Source of the DNA: Sipunculus nudus
Lineage: Eukaryota; Annelida; Sipuncula; Golfingiida; Sipunculidae
DNA length: 64,000 bases
NCBI GenBank assembly: GCA_026874595.1
Contig: CM049313.1
Span: 46,758,159-46,822,158 of the forward strand
Direction of reading: 5' to 3'
This document shows, piece after piece, positions 60,101-64,000 of this stretch; the first letter of the stretch is position 1, and the number at the start of each line of letters is the position of its first letter. The notes below the pieces were generated by a model, which was given only the letters and a program-made list of their open reading frames with translations, was not told the origin of the DNA and made no database searches. The translations under genes and the position numbers were made by a program.

Positions 60101-61754
60101 AAGCTGAATCCCACAACATTTGATATGTGACATATTACTGCATAAAATGTGGGGATGGTAGCTCCTGCTATTCCTGAGAAATTATGGGTTAATGTACAGA
60201 TGACCAATGACCCCCGTACAAAAAAAGGACAAAGCAGGTGGCACCACCAATGCCTGAATTTCATATATGACTCATGTGACCAACACTGGCATAAAATTTG
60301 GTGATGATAGCTCCGGCCGTTTCTGAGACTGTCATTTTAGTATGCTTTTATGACAGATGACTAAGTTCAACTTCCTGTAACTCGAACAAAAGTCACGGAA
60401 CTTGAACCATTCGAACAAACTTGAGAGAGATGGTATACAAGATTATTTCTGTGAAATATTGAACAATTTGGCTTGACAGTTTCTGAGGAGAAGATTTTTA
60501 AAGTTTTTTTTAGCTTTTTCTCTATAAAATCTAAGAAAATGCAGAATTTTTCAGATGGCTATTTTTTGCATTAGATTTGCAAGGCTAGATGTATCTGCTT
60601 CACACAGCTAACATATATGGTAAAAGGACTCAATTCAATATTTATAATTCAGTCAATATTCATTCTTTGGAATCATAAAAGACAATTATTTTAAGAATTA
60701 TTCAGGGGATTATTCTAGTAAAATATTAAACAAATTGGCCTCAATGGCATCAGTCATAAAAACGTTTTACAGGTTTATAACTCATATGGGAAAATACAGC
60801 AAAATGGCTAAGTTAAGCTTCTCATAAGTCAGCCAAAAATCACTGAACCAAAACCATTTGAACAAACTTGAATTATCAACATCTAAGGATAATTAATGTG
60901 TGAGATTTAAGAATTTGGCCCAGTGGTTTTTGAGAAGACAATCTTTGTAGCCACTGAGCTAAAATGGGCTGTTACAGCATATGACTAAATTCAGCTTCCC
61001 ATAACTCAGTATCAGGTCACTGAACAGAGACCATTTGAACAAACTTCAGAAAGCACTACCCTAGCATCAATTCTGTGAAATATTAAACAATTTTGCCATA
61101 TGGTTTCAGAGAAGAAGTTTTTTGTAGCCGTCATGCAGTATGATATGGGCACTGATGACCCCCCTACAATTAAGGCCGATGTAGGTGGGGCCACCTATAC
61201 CTCAATTTTAGATTTGACTCATGTGACCAACATTGGCATAAAATTTGGTGATGATAGCTCCAGCTGTTTCTGAGACTGTAATTTTAGTATGCTTGTTTGG
61301 ACAGATGACTAAGTTCAACTTCCTGTAACTCAGCAAAAAGTCACCAAACTTAAACCATTCAAACAAACTTGAGAAAGATTGTTTCAGGAATCATTTCTGT
61401 GAAATATTGGACAATTTGGCTGAACAGTTTGGGAGAAGAAGATTTTTAAAGCTTTTTTTGCTATTTCCCTATAAAATCTATGAAAATACAGTTAGCCAAA
61501 AAATAAGCAGAAACCAATAGAGTTTTTCAGATGACTAATTTGTTGCATAAAATTTCGTGATACTAACTCTTGCCATTTTCAAGATAGTATGGGTTAATGT
61601 ACAGATGACAGACGACGCCACACCATCGCATAAGCTCACAGGTTCGCTAATGAAAGATAATGAATGAACAGGTGAGAAACCCAGTGCAAACGATTTACCT
61701 ACGATTGGCAGACTCTGTGAACATTTCTAAAGACAACATTTGTATCAGATTTAC
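41934..61754 (-). CDS. Split gene: tandem alpha/beta-module protein with C-terminal CaaX motif (family not recognised)
   Basis: Eight exons on the minus strand, 61699-61754, 53318-53505, 51597-51764, 48837-48964, 47308-47353, 46105-46347, 42409-42568 and 41934-42033, have AG acceptors and GT donors. All seven junction phases agree (2, 1, 1, 0, 1, 1, 2), leaving one open frame of 363 codons including the stop. The protein has four copies of a module: a helix with W or Y near its end, a strand with (V/I)xT(L/V)-like core, a variable loop, and an R-x-(F/Y) strand. First strands read VNLIQMLSLEMF, GKILTIETV, NVRITNIQTLE and RPIVAVETL; second strands RRIWYLRE, ITRIFFIYG, VRFLRVYFV and VQIVRVYLEG. 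The end PPPPP...NDCGCIIL is a CaaX box; Leu last predicts geranylgeranylation and membrane attachment. Module 0 lacks its helix, so more 5' exons are expected beyond 61754. I do not recognise the family. Confidence 0.8.
42409..42568 (-). CDS. Exon G of the CaaX module gene
   Basis: 160 nt; acceptor CTCTGTTTGCAG, donor GTCAG followed by GTGAGT. Encodes RPIVAVETLYHPLHRVWTH, an acidic/basic loop (DKRYRRRR) and the start of the last strand (CLVQIVR). Confidence 0.88.
43430..45030. repeat. 35-bp minisatellite with palindromic telomere-like core, ~45 units
   Basis: The unit is about CAGTTAGGGCAGAAATGTGT plus A(T/C)CTCCCTGCCTTAA (35 bp). In many units GCCCTAAC-A-GTTAGGGC is a perfect palindrome, so each carries TTAGGG and its complement back to back. 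The array fills part of the intron between exons G and F. Confidence 0.93.
45050..45780. repeat. Degenerate short repeats with two poly-G runs
   Basis: Recurring words (TTCAAGG, GTTTTGTC, AAAGGGGTTT) suggest an old ~20-25-bp tandem repeat. G14 lies at 45110-45123, right after AGTGGCAGATCCAGATAGG, and G16 at 45531-45546. Frames 44939-45268 and 45606-45818 are not genes. Confidence 0.6.
46105..46347 (-). CDS. Exon F of the CaaX module gene
   Basis: 243 nt; acceptor CCTATTTTTTTAG, donor CATAG followed by GTAAGT. Encodes AVRTGVNFVEKIESW, the second strand VRFLRVYFVVPQ, and the module 3 helix (CSTWERAKVWLKII). Confidence 0.88.
47308..47353 (-). CDS. Exon E of the CaaX module gene (46-nt exon)
   Basis: 46 nt; acceptor ATACTTTCAG, donor ATAAAG followed by GTACCA. 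Encodes NVRITNIQTLEAVYK, the first strand of module 2. It is required to join exons D and F in frame. Confidence 0.8.
47433..47885. repeat. 18-bp repeat with higher-order units
   Basis: The basic unit is TATTTCAGGTGTCTGCTG. A variant block CTGGCAGCTATTG recurs at 47526, 47630 and 47752 (spacing 104 and 122, differing by one 18-bp unit), showing higher-order organisation. Open frames in all three forward frames are periodicity effects. It lies in the intron just upstream of exon E. Confidence 0.9.
48171..48823. mobile_element. MITE with 12-bp perfect TIR GGGCCCAGTTTC
   Basis: Starts GGGCCCAGTTTC and ends GAAACTGGGCCC; GACTTAAGCC occurs just inside both ends. 653 bp, non-coding. It lies in the intron between exons D and E with its end 7 bp from the GTAAGC donor hexamer. 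No convincing target duplication was found. Confidence 0.78.
48837..48964 (-). CDS. Exon D of the CaaX module gene
   Basis: 128 nt; acceptor GGTATGTTTCAG, donor CAGAGG followed by GTAAGC. Encodes AQDFLPDFISSPHWFSVTGH and the module 2 helix (RLTKAMTKAQQWMQEQR). A TIR element begins 13 bp beyond the donor side. Confidence 0.87.
48965..51596. other. Intron between exons C and D: low-complexity DNA
   Basis: ATGTCCATTTGTAATA-like words recur at 48998-49200. (TA)n lies at 51113-51164 and a GAGAGAAA-rich tract at 51448-51500. The 61-codon minus frame 50159-50344 (MAAVTNELRGSF) has a fair start context but no domain or splice support. Confidence 0.55.
51597..51764 (-). CDS. Exon C of the CaaX module gene
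   Basis: 168 nt; acceptor TTTGGTTGCAG, donor TATATAG followed by GTAAAT. Encodes GKILTIETVPLRLPRR, a loop rich in D and P, and the strand LYITRIFFIYGAP of module 1. Confidence 0.85.
53318..53505 (-). CDS. Exon B of the CaaX module gene
   Basis: 188 nt; acceptor TTTTACTTCAG, donor GATG followed by GTAATA. Encodes the second strand of module 0 (IWYLRERE), a polar linker (SHSPETSTNHE), and the helix of module 1 (PETYEAVNNYLHENPLD). Confidence 0.82.
53690..53872 (-). repeat. Interspersed repeat (AAGGAGGTTATG family), copy 3, inverted
   Basis: On the minus strand it reads ACCTCCACCAAGGGGG, TTAGCAACATTCCTCAAAAAG, and ATTTTTAGGATAGC...GATACAAGGAA, collinear with the copy at 40016-40296. It lies in the intron upstream of exon B. 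Confidence 0.7.
53873..57062. other. Intron of the CaaX gene: no further exon recognised
   Basis: AT-rich. A GTATATCCCCCTGCCAAC / GGGG-rich patch at 54210-54300 may be a transposon end. Frames 54467-54787 (-), 55022-55207, 56115-56300 and 56471-56659 have no support. Confidence 0.5.
57063..57176. repeat. 38-bp tandem repeat, 3 copies
   Basis: CCAAGGACAGCATTCAGTTG starts at 57063, 57101 and 57139; the copies are essentially identical. Confidence 0.92.
57632..57794. mobile_element. Small MITE / fold-back, 163 bp
   Basis: Ends GGGGTGTTTCCATGTGTCC and GGGCACATGGAAACAGCCC are inverted repeats (17 of 19). The interior repeats CATATACGC-like words in both orientations, so most of the element can fold on itself. 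Confidence 0.65.
58325..59060. repeat. Two families of ~130-140-bp tandem repeats
   Basis: TGTAG(C/G)TGGCACCA(T/C)CAGTCTTGTATAC recurs near 58331, 58459 and (diverged) 58590. GAACTCTTGACCTGTTGC followed by AATCTGACACAGTTGGCA recurs at ~58849 and ~58990. Minus-strand frames at 58290-58677 are by-products. Confidence 0.75.
59400..61660. repeat. Large degenerate repeat region in the 5'-most known intron
   Basis: A ~450-bp theme recurs at about 59920, 60370, 60830, 61010 and 61320: AACTC..CAAAAGTCAC, AACCATT(T/C)GAACAAACTTGA, then GTGAAATATTGAACAATTTGG. The tail CACACCATCGCATAAGCTCA at ~61620 matches CACACCATTGCATAAGCTCA at ~59094. Plan and tail resemble the tandem-core elements elsewhere in the window. 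No exons seen inside. Confidence 0.7.
61699..61754 (-). CDS. Exon A of the CaaX module gene
   Basis: 56 nt, entering in phase 0 and leaving in phase 2. Acceptor TTTTTAACAG before GTAAAT; donor CGTAG followed by GTAAAT. Encodes VNLIQMLSLEMFTESANRR (the last Arg is split). The stretch aligns with VRITNIQTLEAV of exon E, which supports it as real. Internal Met codons could serve as starts, but the missing helix argues for further upstream exons. Confidence 0.65.
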
Positions 61755-62013
61755 CTGTTAAAAACATTCATTTTTTTTACTTGCAACTATTGTAGTGAAG
61801 AATTATCTCTTGCTTGGCTCTATGGGTGTATTGATTTCTGAATACCTTGAAAGAATAGCAATTTCACCATTGCTATTGGGACTGAAGCAAACAAATATAA
61901 AACAACTGTCACTAAAGAGCAGTCTTACTAAAAGCTGTACCGACAATTTATGACAGAGATAATAACATTCCTCACAACTTCACAGCAGATATGGATTGAG
62001 TGGGCCAGGATGT

Positions 62014-62027
62014 GTAACCATGGTAAC
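62014..62027. promoter_or_regulatory. RFX X-box-like motif
   Basis: GTAACC-AT-GGTAAC fits the RFX-type X-box pattern GTNRCC-N-RGYAAC. It lies ~260 bp upstream of exon A of the minus-strand gene. RFX sites are typical of ciliary genes, but this one may be chance or intronic. Confidence 0.3.
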
Positions 62028-62783
62028 CATGAAAGCATAACCTAGCTATAGAATGCAACTTATATTCAGTCAATTTTATGGAATTTGTAAATCTTGTCTG
62101 CATGATAAAAAAGAAGATCAGAAATGTTGCTACACCTTCACTTCTATTTTTACGTGTATTTATGTAAACAGATAATTTAGATCAACAAACCTTTGTCAAT
62201 AATCTATGCCTCAAGCATACCCCATAACCTCCACATGAGCAAGTATTGAGACTGAGGAGAAGTACTCTTTGTGATTTCCAACAAGTGTTTCAGATCAAAT
62301 CAATAAAAGCAATAAGTGTAAGGACTTCACTTTGTAACCTTGTAGATTCATTAAGAAAACAGGAATGGTCTTGTCAGTTATTCATTCTCCTATGGTATCA
62401 TCTGTGTTTCTTAAAAATATTTGGAATGTTCATAACGATTATTTCTCAGTAAACTCCAAGAGAAAAATCAGGCAGAGGAAAATTTCACCAACATCTGCCT
62501 ATAAGATTTTTGTTTGGTTTGTTTGTTGTTGACATATTTCATCAGAAGAATTAAAGAATTTGAAGAAATTTATTAAAAGTTTTACCTAAATTTTACCTTT
62601 GATCAGGTCCATGGAAGATACATGCATGATAATATTTATATTTTGTTGTCAAATAAATTATACTGCATTATAATATATTTAAATATAATATATATAATAT
62701 ATTATTATGTTTTACATTGTTATGCATGTATTAGTAATTGATTTATTCTGGAGGCAAATTATAAATCTGTTTAGTATAATATA

Positions 62784-63335
62784 TAGTAGAACGCCTGTAT
62801 TACGGTCACCATCGGGACTGGATGAAAGTGGCCTTAATACAGGAGAGGCCGTTATACAGGACTCGACCAGGAAAAGGGGGTTAAAATGTAACACAAAACC
62901 AACTTCAAATCTTTATTACAATCAACAAAAAAAAGTATATACAGAGTATTAGTATAATTATTGTTATCAATAAAAAAAATATTTACAATCACATCAACCC
63001 TATTTTTAACAATTACCAACAATATAAACAAATACAGTGTTTGTTATTAAATTACAAACAAATTGTACATCCATAATATTTGTACAAATTTGTTGAACCA
63101 CTGCCACATGACATCATTCAGTTTATCATTCCCTGTAGATACACACTGTCTTTATCTACTGGCGTTTGCATTTTCTTCATAGTGTTCCATGATCTCTCGC
63201 TTCCTCTTAAGTATGTTTTAAACTTGAGTTCAGCCAACACCATAGATTTCTGCTAGCTTCGGCTGACGGGTCACTATGCCTGATCAGATCTACCTTTTCT
63301 TTGAGAGCAAGTTCATGTCTTTTCTTGGTTGCAAT
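62784..63335 (-). mobile_element. pogo/Tigger-like DNA transposon remnant
   Basis: Transposase fragments on the minus strand (63060-63335) lie next to a TAGAACGCCTGTATTACGG end (from ~62784) followed by GTGGCCTTAATACAGG and GGCCGTTATACAGG. This matches the ends of the MITEs at 31979 and 32390. The other terminus was not found, so the copy is truncated. Confidence 0.65.
63060..63335 (-). pseudogene. Tigger/pogo transposase N-terminal DNA-binding region, degraded
   Basis: Minus-strand reading gives KKRHELALKEKVDLIRH, then after a frameshift QPKLAEIYGVG, TQV, NILKRKREIMEHYEENANAS, and finally NDKLNDVMWQWF. This is the helix-turn-helix and CENP-B-type DNA-binding start of pogo/Tigger transposases (LKEK..I, LAE.YGVG, W.WF). 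Stops after YGVG, TQV and NASR and a frameshift disable it. The DDE catalytic domain is absent. Confidence 0.72.
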
Positions 63336-64000
63336 AATGGTCAAAGTGATTGGGAATTAATATATGTAACATTTTATACATGTAATAATGTTTATTTTTC
63401 CTTCATAATAATTCATACTAGCTGCTCAAGTGGAAAATCCACGGCTATATCTGATGCATATGTTTGTAATGAACTGATAGGAGCTAACGATGCATATTTT
63501 AATCCTAAGGTTTTTGCAGAAACTTTTGTCATGTGTTTCATGCACTTATATGTTATAAAGAATACTTCTGCTAGAATTCTCCAGGAACACCCTCCCCCAA
63601 AATATCAACATAGAAAAATTATTCTATTCCAGAAATCACACCAAAAAAAGATTTTTTTCCCCAATACAAAATAGGTCGGACAGCTTCATTGCTTCAAAAA
63701 TATCGTAATTATAACGATTGTATAAAGAAGCATTCTACCGTGAAGTTATATTAAAGATGCTTTGTATAAGTTGAAACTTAGGCGACATCGTGAAACACAA
63801 TGTTTATTCAGTGTAGTCAGTTGAGGGTATAGCTAAGGCATGTTAACAGACACATGCATTATTTGTATACACATGCATATGTCATGAAAGTCTCTTGTAT
63901 GCGAAACCTATAGCTGCCAATGTGAAAAAGATAGGCCCAGAAAAATATATTCCAACAGTAATAATTTTTTCATTTAAGTACTGTAAATTGTCATGGAACA
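63336..64000. other. No gene recognised
   Basis: AT-rich. The 132-codon frame 63276-63674 begins inside the transposase remnant on the opposite strand and has no domain. Confidence 0.5.

Noticed and set aside
62584-62640. Possible upstream exon (CCATGGACCTGATCAAAG then GTAAAA)
   Set aside because: No phase gives an open join to exon A, and no acceptor is visible.
63276-63674. 132-codon plus frame
   Set aside because: Starts over a Tigger transposase remnant on the other strand; AT-rich with no recognisable domain.

Overview
This window is metazoan nuclear DNA and most likely comes from a mollusc, probably a bivalve. Three things point that way: degraded Ty3/gypsy and LINE copies, a single-exon TRIM/NHL-type RING protein of the kind that is multiplied in mollusc genomes, and non-autonomous elements built from ~145-bp core repeats followed by ACGG-type tetranucleotides, which match the bivalve 'pearl' elements. 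The species is not identifiable from the sequence alone. No bacterial features, rRNA, CRISPR or intact tRNA were seen.

Layout. 1-3038: 3' part of a decayed Ty3/gypsy element (RT end, RNase H, an unusual PHD-type finger, integrase, 3' LTR). 3803-4784 (-): decayed L1-like ORF1. 5972-13315: a second, full-length but dead Ty3/gypsy element with both LTRs, a 4-bp TACT target duplication, a tRNA-Leu-type primer site, gag, protease, RT, RNase H and integrase remnants. 16214-18067 (-): intact TRIM-like protein (RING, two B-boxes, coiled coil, NHL). 18299-26662: a SINE-like repeat, a pearl-like element, a TIR-flanked 36-bp minisatellite, and a TIR-bounded MITE. 26663-41900: AT-rich DNA with microsatellites, small MITEs, a 1.15-kb minisatellite, a tRNA-derived SINE and tandem-core repeats; no gene recognised.

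41934-61754 (-): a split gene reconstructed by eye. Eight exons have consensus splice sites and every junction phase agrees. It encodes at least four tandem alpha/beta modules and ends in a CaaX-type prenylation motif (CIIL). Its introns carry minisatellites, a TIR element lying 7 bp beyond a splice-donor hexamer, and long repeat arrays. I do not recognise the family. Its 5' end is probably missing upstream of 61754. 62784-63335 holds the remains of a pogo/Tigger transposon on the minus strand.

The two host genes show no evident functional link. The rest is mobile-element debris and tandem repeats. Long open frames inside the tandem arrays (21284-22275, 33608-33856, 47433-48074) are by-products of repeat periodicity. 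All calls come from reading the sequence; no database search was run.
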